Part shown: piece by piece, positions 8,515 to 16,837 of the stretch
How positions within the stretch are numbered: position 1 is the first letter of the stretch
Layout: each line of letters opens with the position of its first letter
DNA from: JABWCQ01 sp964587105
Lineage (GTDB): Bacteria; Electryoneota; RPQS01
Direction: 5' to 3'
Assembly: GCA_964587105.1 (NCBI GenBank)
Contig: CAZPKG010000006.1
Location: forward strand, 1 to 64,000
DNA: 64,000 nt
Position numbers and translations under genes: made by a program
Notes under the pieces: generated by a model
Told to the model about the DNA's origin: nothing
Database searches by the model: none
Seen by the model: the letters and a program-made list of their open reading frames with translations, nothing else

Positions 8515-10170
8515 ATGGAATTGGCTGCGCCTCCCCCGTTGACACGGGTTCAACTTTCTTTTGACAAGCTACCCGGCTTCGGCCCGGCGTGGCAAGCGGT
8601 GGTGCGTGAGTTGCCGGAGGCTGAGTGGTTGTATGCGCGCTCACCGGCCAATCCGGAAGCTTGCAGAGCCGCAACAGATGAACGGCTAAAGAGTTTTCCG
8701 TTTTACAAAGAGCTTGCTGAGATATTGAAATCAGAAGGCAAGCTATATAGTGTGCCGGATGAAACGTTGGCACGACTAAATCATCTGGCGAACGGTAAAG
8801 CAGTGGTGGTGGTGACGGGCCAGCAGGTGGGTTACCTTGGCGGACCGCTATTTACATTTTTGAAAGCATATCACACTGTTCGATTGGCGCGCGCACTTGA
8901 AGCAACGATGAAGCTGCCTGTATTGCCGTTGTTTTGGCTGGAGGGGGAAGATCACGACTTAGCGGAGATTCGCGCTTCGCAATATCCGAAAGCGGACGGG
9001 ACGATTGGCGCGGTTGAGTTTACTCCGATTAAAGAAATTGCTAATCAGGAAGTTGGGCGATATGCAGTTGGTGAAAACGCATTGGCGCCGCTGCATGAAC
9101 TGATTTCAAAGTGGGAGAATGTTTCGGGGGAAGCGGCGGAAATTTTGGAACACGCGTATTCCGACGGTGATCTTTCGACTGCGATGGGGCGTTTGCTCGC
9201 GGCAACGCTGGGGCCGAGGGGATTACTTGTTTGCGAAGGAAGACATGACGGGCTAAAGAAACTCTCGGCTCCGTTGTGGAATCAGGTGATTGACAAGCGT
9301 GAAACTCTGCGTGACGTTTTCGGAAAACGGTCTGAAGAAGTACGGGGGAAAGGGTTCACCGGTTCGATGAGTCCGACACCGGACGCGCATTTCTTTTATA
9401 TTGTGGCAAAAGATCATGTGCGCAGAGCGGTGACGCTGGACGGCGTGGTGAAACATCCGGACGGGTCATCCGAGAAAGTTACACCTGAGCAACTGAAGGC
9501 GAAATTTGCGAGCGGAGAATGGAGTGTGAGTCCGAAAGCTGGACTCAGGCCGCTGTATCAGGATTTTGTGCTGCCGTCCATTGCCTATGTGGGCGGGCCG
9601 GGCGAGCTTGAATATCATGCACAGCTTGCGCCGTTTTATGAATTGTTGAATGTCACGCCGCCAAGTCTGTTTCCGCGACTCTCGGCAACGTTTGTAGATC
9701 AGAAATGCGAGCGGCTCAGAGAAAAACTGGGACGCTCGTGGGAAGAGTTGCTCACGACCAATGAGCACGAACTAACCAAACAGTTGCTGCGCGAGGCCGA
9801 CGAGAACGATACGGCCAAGACTTTTGCCGAAGCCAGAGCAGAGATTGAAGACGCGATTGCGAAACTGAAAACACTGCTGCGGGATTTGGATCCGACGTTG
9901 GAAGGCGCGCTTGGCTCGACCGTTGGCAAAGCACTTCATCCGCTTGAGCAATTGGAACAAAAAGCTAACAAGGCGATCAAGCAGAAGCACGCGGTGGAGC
10001 TTGCGCGGCTGCAAAAAGTTCTCTTCGCTGTACGTCCCGGCGGAAAGCCGATGGAGCGCGCGTATGGGACGGCGTGGGGACTTTTGACTTACGGGGTTAC
10101 GGAGTTTTTGAATATGCTCGATCAATTGCCCGCCGACGGGGCGGCTCATCACATCGTCATCACAGAATAG
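8515..10170 (+). CDS. bshC: Bacillithiol biosynthesis cysteine-adding enzyme BshC
   Basis: Last step of bacillithiol synthesis: joins cysteine to glucosaminyl-malate (family role assigned genetically). The protein of about 551 residues contains the family blocks VVTGQQVGYLGGPLFTFLKA near residue 100, the LPLFWLEGEDHDLAEI block near 140 and YVGGPGELEYHAQL near 360, then a long helical region with coiled-coil character (about 400-500). I chose ATG 8515 because a strong promoter ends just upstream. Only 3 bp separate it from bshB, and it heads a tightly packed plus-strand run that contains the other two bacillithiol genes. Divergent from the PEGA gene. Confidence 0.93.
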   Translation: MELAAPPPLTRVQLSFDKLPGFGPAWQAVVRELPEAEWLYARSPANPEACRAATDERLKSFPFYKELAEILKSEGKLYSVPDETLARLNHLANGKAVVVVTGQQVGYLGGPLFTFLKAYHTVRLARALEATMKLPVLPLFWLEGEDHDLAEIRASQYPKADGTIGAVEFTPIKEIANQEVGRYAVGENALAPLHELISKWENVSGEAAEILEHAYSDGDLSTAMGRLLAATLGPRGLLVCEGRHDGLKKLSAPLWNQVIDKRETLRDVFGKRSEEVRGKGFTGSMSPTPDAHFFYIVAKDHVRRAVTLDGVVKHPDGSSEKVTPEQLKAKFASGEWSVSPKAGLRPLYQDFVLPSIAYVGGPGELEYHAQLAPFYELLNVTPPSLFPRLSATFVDQKCERLREKLGRSWEELLTTNEHELTKQLLREADENDTAKTFAEARAEIEDAIAKLKTLLRDLDPTLEGALGSTVGKALHPLEQLEQKANKAIKQKHAVELARLQKVLFAVRPGGKPMERAYGTAWGLLTYGVTEFLNMLDQLPADGAAHHIVITE

Positions 10171-10173
10171 CGA

Positions 10174-10896
10174 ATGAGTGAACCAAACACACAAGAAGTA
10201 GATGTGCTCGCGATTGGCGCGCACCCTGACGACGTAGAACTTTCGTGCGCGGGCACACTGCTGAGAATGCAGGCGCAAGGCGCAAAGATCGGCATCGTGG
10301 ACATGACGCGCGGCGAGCGCGGCTCACGCGGCAACGCGGAGATTCGCGCAGTCGAAGCACAGAACGCGCTCAAGATTTTAGGTTTTGAGTTTCGCGAAAT
10401 TCTCGACGTGGGGGATTTGCAGATTCAGGACACGCATGATCGCCGCGTAAAAGTCGTCGAATGTATTCGCCGTCATAAACCGAAACTTGTCTTGACACAT
10501 TGGTGGCGCGACAAGCACCCCGACCACGAGGGCACGAGCGAGTTGGTCAAGCACTCGATGTTTGTGGCGGGAGCGGCGAACTTTCCGGCGAAATACGAGC
10601 CGCACAATCCCAAGCGGCTGCTCTATTGGCCTTCGACGTGGATGATGGAGCCGAATGTGTTTGTGGATGTGACGGATTTCTGGGAGAAAAAACTTGAAGC
10701 CGCGCGGGCGCACAAGTCGCAGTTCTTTGATCCGAACAGCAGTGATCCGATGACGGTGCTCTCCCAACCGGCGTTTTTTGAACGGCTCGAAATGCGCGCG
10801 CGCTATTTCGGAGATCAGATTGGCGTCAAATTGGCCGAAGTTTTTTACATGCGCGAACCGATAAAGGTCAACGACCCTCTGATGTTATGCCAATAG
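10174..10896 (+). CDS. bshB1: Bacillithiol biosynthesis deacetylase BshB1
   Basis: Zinc-dependent deacetylase of the PIG-L/LmbE family that removes acetate from N-acetylglucosaminyl-malate to give glucosaminyl-malate. The signature AHPDDVEL near residues 17-24 supplies zinc ligands His and Asp; the third ligand is the His of HPDHEGTSELVKH near 112-124. GERGSRGNAEIRAVEAQNAL is the substrate loop typical of BshB1. The 240-residue length is normal. It starts 3 bp after bshC and its last 10 bp overlap the first SET gene, so translation is probably coupled. Together with bshC and bshA the window encodes the whole pathway. Confidence 0.93.
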   Translation: MSEPNTQEVDVLAIGAHPDDVELSCAGTLLRMQAQGAKIGIVDMTRGERGSRGNAEIRAVEAQNALKILGFEFREILDVGDLQIQDTHDRRVKVVECIRRHKPKLVLTHWWRDKHPDHEGTSELVKHSMFVAGAANFPAKYEPHNPKRLLYWPSTWMMEPNVFVDVTDFWEKKLEAARAHKSQFFDPNSSDPMTVLSQPAFFERLEMRARYFGDQIGVKLAEVFYMREPIKVNDPLMLCQ

Positions 10897-11369
10897 CAAC
10901 TAAAGGCGAATTTTGGTTCGTCAAGAAAAGTAAAGTTCACGGGCGCGGACTATTTGCGCGCAAGGATATTCCGAAGGGCACGAAAATCATCGAATATAAG
11001 GGCACGCGCATGCCGCCCGAAGCTCTGCCGGATATTGACGAGGACGAACCTGAAGCCTTTCACACGGTTATTTTTTCGCTTGACAGCGGCTGGCTGATTG
11101 ACGCTTCGCGCCGGGGGAATGCCGCACAGTTTGCCAATCACTCGTGCAACCCGAATTGCTCGACGATTGAAGAAGACGAGCGCATTTATATCGTCTCGCA
11201 GCGCAAGATTCCGAAAGGAACCGAGCTTGTGTATGACTATCATTTGCACCAGACCGGGCCGTTTCAAAAAGATTGGCTTACGGATTACGCCTGCCACTGC
11301 GGCTCGCGAAATTGCCGCAAGATTATGTTGAAGCGGAAGATTCCGCAGAAATTTTTGAAGTTGATTTAG
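10887..11369 (+). CDS. SET-domain protein (lysine methyltransferase type) 1
   Basis: Predicted SAM-dependent protein methyltransferase of 160 residues, a minimal SET domain plus post-SET. Visible blocks are GRGLFARKDIPKGTKIIEY (19-37), the catalytic knot NAAQFANHSCNPNC (about 93-106), GTELVYDYH (about 125-133) and the post-SET zinc cysteines CHCGSRNC (about 147-154, Cys-x-Cys-x4-Cys). These features are those of eukaryote-type SET enzymes, which also occur sporadically in bacteria; the bacterial substrates are mostly unknown. It overlaps bshB by 10 bp and is followed by a paralogous SET gene, both inside the bacillithiol cluster. Whether it modifies a bacillithiol enzyme, a histone-like protein or something else cannot be told from sequence. 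Confidence 0.88.
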   Translation: MPIATKGEFWFVKKSKVHGRGLFARKDIPKGTKIIEYKGTRMPPEALPDIDEDEPEAFHTVIFSLDSGWLIDASRRGNAAQFANHSCNPNCSTIEEDERIYIVSQRKIPKGTELVYDYHLHQTGPFQKDWLTDYACHCGSRNCRKIMLKRKIPQKFLKLI

Positions 11370-11381
11370 TTGCGCATTCAT

Positions 11382-11410
11382 ACGGGGCACCCGCAGCGGG
11401 TGCCGCCGCG
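11382..11410. repeat. GGCACCCGC-cag hairpin repeat, copy 1
   Basis: ACGGGGCACCCGCAGCGGG continuing to TGCCGCCGCG. Core GGCACCCG / CGGGTGCC is an 8-bp stem with a 3-nt loop. It lies between the two SET genes; two further copies are at 15288-15316 and 15344-15372. Confidence 0.8.
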
Positions 11411-11446
11411 CCCCCCTTAACATTTGTTCCTCATTCATTCCCTCTG

Positions 11447-11965
11447 ATGTCCAAACCCTCCTCACCTTATTTTGTTGTTCGCGGCTCTGATATTCAGGGC
11501 AAAGGCGCGTTTGCCACGAAAGCCATTCGCAAAGGCACTCGCGTCATTGAATACACCGGCCAAATTATTCCCGAAGACGAAGCGGATCGCCGTTACGACG
11601 ATTCCAAGATGAAGCGTCATCACACATTCTTGTTTCAGATGTGCGACGGCGCGGTCGCGATTGACGCAGCGGTCGGCGGAAACGACGCACGCTTCATCAA
11701 TCATTCCTGTGATCCCAACTGCGAACCTGTCGAAGAGCGGGGCCGCATTTTCATTGAAGCAATTCGGCCCATCAAAGTCGGCGAAGAGCTTTTGTACAAC
11801 TATGGTTTGACCGGCGACGGCGACGAGCACGACGACTGGCGCGAAAAATACCGCTGCAACTGCGGCGCGCCAAATTGCTCCGGCAACATGCTGATTAAGC
11901 CGAAGAAGAAAAGGGTTGTGAAGGCCGCGAAGAAAGTTAAGAAGGCCGCAAAGAAGTCGAAGTAG
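11447..11965 (+). CDS. SET-domain protein 2 with lysine-rich tail
   Basis: Second predicted SET methyltransferase, 172 residues from the ATG at 11447; the frame is open further upstream only because it reads through the dispersed hairpin repeat and the end of the previous gene. Blocks: GKGAFATKAIRKGTRVIEYTG, the knot NDARFINHSCDPNCEP, GEELLYNYG and post-SET CNCGAPNC. It differs from its neighbour by a C-terminal tail of about 25 residues almost entirely Lys, Ala and Val (KKKRVVKAAKKVKKAAKK), resembling histone H1/HU-type basic tails and suggesting nucleic-acid binding or self-methylation. bshA starts 1 bp after its stop codon. Substrate unknown. Confidence 0.87.
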   Translation: MSKPSSPYFVVRGSDIQGKGAFATKAIRKGTRVIEYTGQIIPEDEADRRYDDSKMKRHHTFLFQMCDGAVAIDAAVGGNDARFINHSCDPNCEPVEERGRIFIEAIRPIKVGEELLYNYGLTGDGDEHDDWREKYRCNCGAPNCSGNMLIKPKKKRVVKAAKKVKKAAKKSK

Positions 11966-11966
11966 T

Positions 11967-13148
11967 ATGAGAATCGGCATAATCCTCTATCCTACCTACG
12001 GTGGCTCGGGAGTTGTGGCCACCGAATTAGGTGTCGCGCTGGCGATGCGCGGGCATGAGGTGCATTTTTTCTCGACGTCGCGACCGTTTAGACTTCCGGC
12101 TTTTCAAGAGCGCACCTATTTCCATGAAGTGCCGGTCGTCGGATATGATTTGTTCGATCACACGCCGTACACACTGACGCTTTCTTCGACGCTGTTTGAC
12201 GCGTTCAAGATGTATAAGCTCGACGTCCTTCATGCGCATTACGCGATTCCACATGCGACGGCGGCCTATCTTGCCCGCGAGATGAACGGCGGATTGCCTC
12301 CGGTGATTACGACCTGTCACGGCACGGACATCACGCTGGTCGGCGCGCATCCGGCCTACGCTCCAGTGGTGAAATTTACGCTCGAACAGTCGAATGCGGT
12401 AACCGCCGTATCGCACGATTTGGCCGCCGAAACGCGCGAAAACATCGGCTACACGGGCAAAACAAACGTCATTTACAATTTCATCGACACCGAGCTTTAC
12501 AAGCGCGACCTGTGTGTGATGCGCCGCGATTGGTTGGCGGCATCGGATGAGCCGATTATCTTGCACATCTCGAATTTTCGTCCGGTGAAGCGCATTCCGG
12601 ATATTATCACAGCGTTTGCGAAAGTGCGCGAGAACGTCAAAGCGAAACTCGTGTTAGTCGGCGACGGTCCGGCACGCAGCAACGCGGAACTTCAAGTAAG
12701 AGAATTGGGTTTGCAAGGAGAGGTGCGATTCCTCGGCAAACAGACGGGTCTGATTGATTTGTTGAGCGTCGGTGATATTTATTTATTGCCCTCGAATAAA
12801 GAGAGTTTCGGTCTGTCAGCACTCGAAGCTATGAGCTGCGAAATGCCCGTTGTGGGTTACGATGTGGGTGGTTTGCCTGAAGTTGTTACGCACAATGAAA
12901 CGGGTTTCCTGCATCCGGTGGGAGATATTGACGGGCTGTCGGCAAGCATTTTGCAGTTGGTGAAAGACAAGGAGTTGCGCAAACAGATGGCGCAGGCCGG
13001 ACGGAAGCGCGCGACGGAAGTTTTTCACATTAACACTATAATTCCGCAATATGAGAAGCTGTACTTGGACACATTACACGAGACGGAGGCGCAATGTCTA
13101 AACAAAGCGTCCCATCGTTCTTCGTTGTCCAAGTCCGCGACCACCTGA
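11967..13148 (+). CDS. bshA: N-acetyl-alpha-D-glucosaminyl L-malate synthase BshA
   Basis: GT4-fold glycosyltransferase making GlcNAc-malate from UDP-GlcNAc and malate, first step of bacillithiol synthesis. Family blocks: YPTYGGSGVVATELG at residues 8-22, FHEVPVVGYDLFDHTPYTL near 51-70, HAHYAIPHATAAYLA near 90-105, TCHGTDITLVG near 117-127, ISNFRPVKR and the nucleotide site LLPSNKESFGLSALEAMSCE near 270-290. The start codon follows the SET2 stop by 1 bp. The last 55 bp overlap the TPR gene; the final 15 or so residues (ending LSKSATT) look unlike family members, so a lost stop codon or local frameshift near 13090 is possible. Confidence 0.93.
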   Translation: MRIGIILYPTYGGSGVVATELGVALAMRGHEVHFFSTSRPFRLPAFQERTYFHEVPVVGYDLFDHTPYTLTLSSTLFDAFKMYKLDVLHAHYAIPHATAAYLAREMNGGLPPVITTCHGTDITLVGAHPAYAPVVKFTLEQSNAVTAVSHDLAAETRENIGYTGKTNVIYNFIDTELYKRDLCVMRRDWLAASDEPIILHISNFRPVKRIPDIITAFAKVRENVKAKLVLVGDGPARSNAELQVRELGLQGEVRFLGKQTGLIDLLSVGDIYLLPSNKESFGLSALEAMSCEMPVVGYDVGGLPEVVTHNETGFLHPVGDIDGLSASILQLVKDKELRKQMAQAGRKRATEVFHINTIIPQYEKLYLDTLHETEAQCLNKASHRSSLSKSATT

Positions 13149-13663
13149 CGCGATTCTATCACTTGCCGCCTGAGCTTCCGGCGCGCTCGGAAGATGAGGT
13201 GGAAGAGATTCTCAACAACGGTTACAATCTCAGCGAGGGCCGCGAGGCCATGCGTTGGGTGCTTGAACATCGTCCTGATTATGAACACGCATCAGCCTAT
13301 CGCAGGTTCTTGCTGAAGTGGGATATGTTTCAGGATGCAAAACGTGCTATCAATGTGCAGCAGTTTGACGCGGCGCTGATGAGTTTGTCCACGATCTTGA
13401 TGATGGACGATGAAGATCCATCGGCGCACTATCATGAAGGCGTGGTCTATCGTTATCTGTATCGATTTCCGGACAGCGAGCAGAGCCTTCGCCGCTGTTT
13501 AGGTCTCTATCCTGAACTCGCGATTGGTCATCGCGCGCTGGGTTATACGCTTGCCTATCTCGACCGCAAAGACGAAGCGATTGCCGAGCTTGAAGCGGCA
13601 CTTGTGGGAATGCCCAACGACCCCGAGACGCTTCGCGCATTGGCTGAAATCCGCTCGCACTGA
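13094..13663 (+). CDS. TPR-repeat protein
   Basis: Cytoplasmic protein of 189 residues with about three tetratricopeptide units in the C-terminal two thirds (AINVQQFDAALMSLSTILMM; PDSEQSLRRCLGLYPELAIG; RKDEAIAELEAALVGMPN). The start has a strong ribosome-binding site (GGAGG 6 bp before ATG 13094) although it lies inside the end of bshA, an overlap of 55 bp. The N-terminal 60 residues are helical and not recognised. TPRs bind other proteins; its place in the thiol/redox operon suggests a scaffold role but no partner can be named. Confidence 0.8.
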   Translation: MSKQSVPSFFVVQVRDHLTRFYHLPPELPARSEDEVEEILNNGYNLSEGREAMRWVLEHRPDYEHASAYRRFLLKWDMFQDAKRAINVQQFDAALMSLSTILMMDDEDPSAHYHEGVVYRYLYRFPDSEQSLRRCLGLYPELAIGHRALGYTLAYLDRKDEAIAELEAALVGMPNDPETLRALAEIRSH

Positions 13664-13713
13664 TTTTCCCCTACAATTCGTTTCTCAGACAACCGCAGAC
13701 ACAGCGGCTGTTG

Positions 13714-13750
13714 GTTTCCTATTTCCTATTTCACATTTCAAATTTCCCTA
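13714..13750. repeat. TTTCCTATTTC-type A+T leader repeat
   Basis: TTTCCTATTTCCTATTT followed by CACATTTCAAATTTCC directly before osmC. Similar tracts precede the phosphomannomutase gene (15378-15416), lie at 17560-17597, and precede the cohesin-like gene (63886-63910, minus strand) and etfA (37928-37962, minus strand). Not obviously a promoter. Confidence 0.5.
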
Positions 13751-13753
13751 TCC

Positions 13754-14185
13754 ATGGCAATTCGCAAAGCTACTGCAATTTGGAGCGGCACGCTCAAGGC
13801 CGGTAAAGGCAATCTTTCGACCGACTCCGGCGCACTTAAGAATATCAATTACTCGTTCCACGATCGATTTGAAGACGGCAAGGGGACGAATCCCGAAGAA
13901 CTGATTGCCGCTGCGCACGCGGGCTGTTACGCGATGGCGCTGTCGGGCGGTCTGGAAAAGGCCGGACATCCGGCCGAGCAGATCGAAGCTGTGGCGCACG
14001 TCACGCTTGATTTTGTGGACGGCAAACCCACCGTGACGAAATCGCATATCGTCTGCACAGCGAAGGTGCCGGGCATGGATGCCGCGACGTTCAAGGAAAT
14101 CGCCGTTGAGACTAAGGGCGGCTGTCCGATTTCGCGTTTGCTGATGGGTTCGGCAGAAATTTCACTCGAAGCCAAGCTTGCTTAA
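13754..14185 (+). CDS. OsmC-family thiol peroxidase
   Basis: Cytoplasmic peroxiredoxin-like enzyme of 143 residues that reduces organic hydroperoxides. The two redox cysteines are Cys58 (AAHAGCYAMAL) and Cys124 (KGGCPISRLL), with the flanking family motif GTNPEELIAAAHAGC at 44-58. The arrangement matches the OsmC rather than the Ohr branch (PEELIAAAHA; N-terminal RKATAIWSG), though the split is not sharp. Placed four genes after bshC in the same direction, it fits a role using bacillithiol-supported reduction. Its last 8 bp overlap the GNAT gene. Confidence 0.9.
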   Translation: MAIRKATAIWSGTLKAGKGNLSTDSGALKNINYSFHDRFEDGKGTNPEELIAAAHAGCYAMALSGGLEKAGHPAEQIEAVAHVTLDFVDGKPTVTKSHIVCTAKVPGMDAATFKEIAVETKGGCPISRLLMGSAEISLEAKLA

Positions 14186-14690
14186 TCTCAAGCTGCCTCC
14201 TCCGACCGAGCGATTGCGGTTTCGGGCCATCACTCACGGCGATGTTGACGAGCTGTATGAAATGCTCGGCGACCCCGACGTGATGCGCCATTATCCCAGT
14301 GTGATGACACACCGCGAGAGCCAAATCTGGCTCGAGAAGTGCGTTGCCCGTTACAAAACGGACGCACACGCCTTTTATCTATGCGAATTGCTGGAAACAG
14401 GTGAAGTGGTCGGACAGGTGGGAATCTTGGCGCAAGACGTGAACGGCACGCCGGAAAAAGAGGTCGGCTATCTGTTGAAGAAGAGATTCTGGCATCAAGG
14501 TTACGCAACGGAGGCTGCGCGGGCCTGTCGTGATTATGCGCGCGTGGGTTTTGGTTACGACCGGATAATTTCATTGATACGTCCAGAAAACACACGCTCC
14601 ATCAACGTTGCCAAGCGATTAGGTGGTGTACATGAAGAGACGGTTTTGTGGCGTGACTACATGCACGGAATTTGGGTGCTGGGACGCTGA
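14178..14690 (+). CDS. GNAT-family N-acetyltransferase (RimJ/RimL type)
   Basis: 170-residue acetyl-CoA-dependent acetyltransferase. It opens with the RimJ-like pattern TERLRFRAITHGDVDELYEML, has the acetyl-CoA pyrophosphate loop region YLLKKRFWHQGYATEAARACRDYA (about residues 96-119) and ends with IRPENTRSINVAKRLG, where the Asn and the helix bind the cofactor. The start is a TTG at 14178 overlapping the end of osmC by 8 bp; the first in-frame ATG would delete the first strand, so TTG is preferred. Substrate unknown (protein N-termini, amino acids or small amines are all found in the family). Confidence 0.85.
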   Translation: MLNLKLPPPTERLRFRAITHGDVDELYEMLGDPDVMRHYPSVMTHRESQIWLEKCVARYKTDAHAFYLCELLETGEVVGQVGILAQDVNGTPEKEVGYLLKKRFWHQGYATEAARACRDYARVGFGYDRIISLIRPENTRSINVAKRLGGVHEETVLWRDYMHGIWVLGR

Positions 14691-15319
14691 TGGCTGTGCG
14701 CGTGCTGCCACTGCAACTCACTGACCGCGCACGGCGCGCGCAGATGATGAATCACGCCACGCCGGGCATTATGCTTATTGTGCTCGGTGTGTCGGCGATC
14801 TTCTCCGGTCATACGGAACATCTGTGGATTGACATCGTCGGTATTATCGCGGGCGTGGCGCTGATTGCGTCCTTGAAACGCGAGTGGAAGCACGGCGCGC
14901 ACGGTCACAGCAAGGTCGGTTGGTTTGACGTGATTGCCGGAATCGTGGTCATAATCGAAGGCTATCACAAACTGCATCCGGGCAAATGGTTTCAACCGGG
15001 CAGCCTGCTGATGCTGGTCGGCGTGGTGTTTATTTTCATCGGCATATTTCACCACAAAATCACCGCCGCGCGCAACCTGACTTGCACTGACGAGGGCTTC
15101 ACTCTGCGTTCGAGGCTATTTAGCTCCTTTTCGGGTCAGTGGCAAGATATTAAGAGCTTCTCGCTTGAAGGCAATTCTCTCGTCATTCAACACAAAGACG
15201 ACTCAATCAAGAAGCACGGCCTCAGACGGATCGAGAATAAGCTTGAGGTGCTTAAGGTGTTGAATGAGGAGTTGGGGCGCTGTACAGACGGGGCACCCGC
15301 AGCGGGTGCCGCCGCGTGA
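14690..15319 (+). CDS. Four-helix membrane protein of unknown function
   Basis: 209-residue integral membrane protein. The ATG shares a base with the preceding TGA stop, so it is translationally coupled to the GNAT gene. Four hydrophobic helices lie at about residues 26-40, 46-62, 78-96 and 104-122. The soluble C-terminal half (RNLTCTDEGFTLRSRLFSS...GQWQDIKSFSLEGNSLVI) resembles the PH-like domains of bacterial membrane proteins. The last residues, GAPAAGAAA, are encoded by a copy of the GGCACCCGC hairpin repeat: the original C-terminus was probably at or before the residues NEELG. Function unknown. Confidence 0.72.
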   Translation: MAVRVLPLQLTDRARRAQMMNHATPGIMLIVLGVSAIFSGHTEHLWIDIVGIIAGVALIASLKREWKHGAHGHSKVGWFDVIAGIVVIIEGYHKLHPGKWFQPGSLLMLVGVVFIFIGIFHHKITAARNLTCTDEGFTLRSRLFSSFSGQWQDIKSFSLEGNSLVIQHKDDSIKKHGLRRIENKLEVLKVLNEELGRCTDGAPAAGAAA

Positions 15320-15372
15320 ATGAGGAGTTGGGGAGAGTAACAAACGGGGCACCTGCAGCAGGTGCCGCCGCG
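15259..15372. repeat. Tandem duplication of gene 3' end plus hairpin repeat
   Basis: Two units of about 56 bp: each begins TGAATGAGGAGTTGGGG and ends with the hairpin element (15288-15316 and 15344-15372). The first hairpin is CACCCGC-agc-GGGTG; the second is CACCTGC-agc-AGGTG, a paired C-to-T and G-to-A change that keeps the stem intact. The first unit supplies the C-terminus and stop of the upstream gene. Confidence 0.85.
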
Positions 15373-15420
15373 TAATATTCCTATTTCGAATTTTCTATTT
15401 TCTATTTCCTATTTCCGCAC

Positions 15421-16803
15421 ATGATTAACGCAAACATTTTTCGCGAATATGATATTCGCGGCGTCGTGGCTGACGATTTGACGCCTGAAGTTGTCTATGA
15501 ACTGGGCCGTGGTATCGGCACGTTTATCCGCCGCAAGGGCGCCAAGAAATTTACGCTGGGCCGCGACGGGCGCTTGACGTCTGAGCGCATTGTCAACGAT
15601 TTGAAATCGGGTCTGTTGACGACCGGACTTGAATTGATTGACGTGGGCCAAGTGCCGACACCCGTGCTGTATTTTTCCGCCGCGCATTTGCAAACCGACG
15701 GCGGCATCATGGTCACGGGCTCGCACAATCCGCCGGAGTTCAACGGCATCAAGATGGCCTACGGCAAGACCTCGATTCACGGCGCGATGATTCAGGAGAT
15801 TCGCGTGTTGTGCGAACGGCAGGATTATGAAAAATCGAACGCGACCTGCGGCACGTTTAACATTCTGCCTGATTACATCGGTTGGCTGACAGCGAATTTG
15901 AAACTCGAACGCAAGGTGCGCGTCGGTGTGGATAGCGGCAACGGCGTGGGTGGACTGTGCGGGCCGCAAATCTTCCGCGAAATCGGCGCCGAGGTGTTTG
16001 ACATTTACACCGAAGTGGATGGTCGTTTTCCGAATCACCATCCCGATCCGACGGTCGAGAAAAATCTCGTGGCGCTGAAAAAACTTGTGGCCGACAACAA
16101 GCTTGAAGTCGGTGTGGGATTCGACGGCGACGCAGACCGGCTCGGCGCGATTGACGGCAGCGGCAAGGTCATTTGGGGCGATATGCTGATGACGCTGTTC
16201 GCGCGCTCGATTCTGAAAACGATGTCCAGCGCGAAAGTCATCGCCGACGTGAAGTGCAGCGAAAATTTCTTTGCGGACGTGAAGAAGCACGGCGGCAATC
16301 CGATTATGTGGAAGACTGGTCACGCGCTGATCAAGAGCAAACTCTGGGAAGAGAAAGCCGCGCTCGCGGGTGAAATGAGCGGGCACTTCTTCTTTGCCGA
16401 CAGATTTTTCGGTTTTGACGATGGAATTTATTCAGCAGGACGGTTGCTCGAAATCGTGTCGCGTCTGCCGCACTCGCTATCGCAGGAGCTTTCTGATCTG
16501 CCCCCGACGTTCAGCACTCCCGAAATCCGTGTGGATTGTCCCGACGAAGTGAAGTTCGACGTGGTAGATAAAGTCAAGACGAGTTTCAAATCACGCGGTT
16601 TGGAAACGATTGACCTTGACGGCGTGCGCGTGAATTTTGACGGCGGCTGGGCCTTGGTGCGCGCCTCGAATACACAGCCGACTCTCGTGCTCCGCGTGGA
16701 AGCCAAATCACAAGTCAAGCTTGACTCGATTCAGGAAGACGTCGCCAAAGTGCTGAAGGATGCGGGTTTCACGTTTGATCCTTCAAAGAGCAGTGGGCAC
16801 TGA
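15421..16803 (+). CDS. Phosphomannomutase/phosphoglucomutase
   Basis: Cytoplasmic alpha-D-phosphohexomutase interconverting hexose 6- and 1-phosphates, feeding GDP-mannose and UDP-glucose synthesis. All four family sites are present in the 460 residues: catalytic phosphoserine Ser101 in TGSHNPPEFNG, magnesium loop DGDADR at 235-240, sugar-specificity loop GEMSGH at 317-322 and phosphate-binding RASNTQPTLVLR near 419-430. The GEMSGH form is that of dual-specificity PMM/PGM enzymes. It could supply mannose-1-phosphate for the GDP-mannose dehydratase encoded at 38 kb. Downstream of the bacillithiol run but behind two hairpin repeats, so possibly transcribed separately. Confidence 0.93.
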   Translation: MINANIFREYDIRGVVADDLTPEVVYELGRGIGTFIRRKGAKKFTLGRDGRLTSERIVNDLKSGLLTTGLELIDVGQVPTPVLYFSAAHLQTDGGIMVTGSHNPPEFNGIKMAYGKTSIHGAMIQEIRVLCERQDYEKSNATCGTFNILPDYIGWLTANLKLERKVRVGVDSGNGVGGLCGPQIFREIGAEVFDIYTEVDGRFPNHHPDPTVEKNLVALKKLVADNKLEVGVGFDGDADRLGAIDGSGKVIWGDMLMTLFARSILKTMSSAKVIADVKCSENFFADVKKHGGNPIMWKTGHALIKSKLWEEKAALAGEMSGHFFFADRFFGFDDGIYSAGRLLEIVSRLPHSLSQELSDLPPTFSTPEIRVDCPDEVKFDVVDKVKTSFKSRGLETIDLDGVRVNFDGGWALVRASNTQPTLVLRVEAKSQVKLDSIQEDVAKVLKDAGFTFDPSKSSGH

Positions 16804-16837
16804 CGCTCTTATCGAATTTCGACTTACCCAAGCGCAT

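Noticed and set aside
11273..11446. N-terminal extension of SET protein 2
   Set aside because: It overlaps the first SET gene and reads through the hairpin repeat; ATG 11447 gives a normal SET start.
15421..16386. Long antisense open frames over the phosphomannomutase and other genes
   Set aside because: Shadows of real genes in G+C-rich third positions; no protein-family features.
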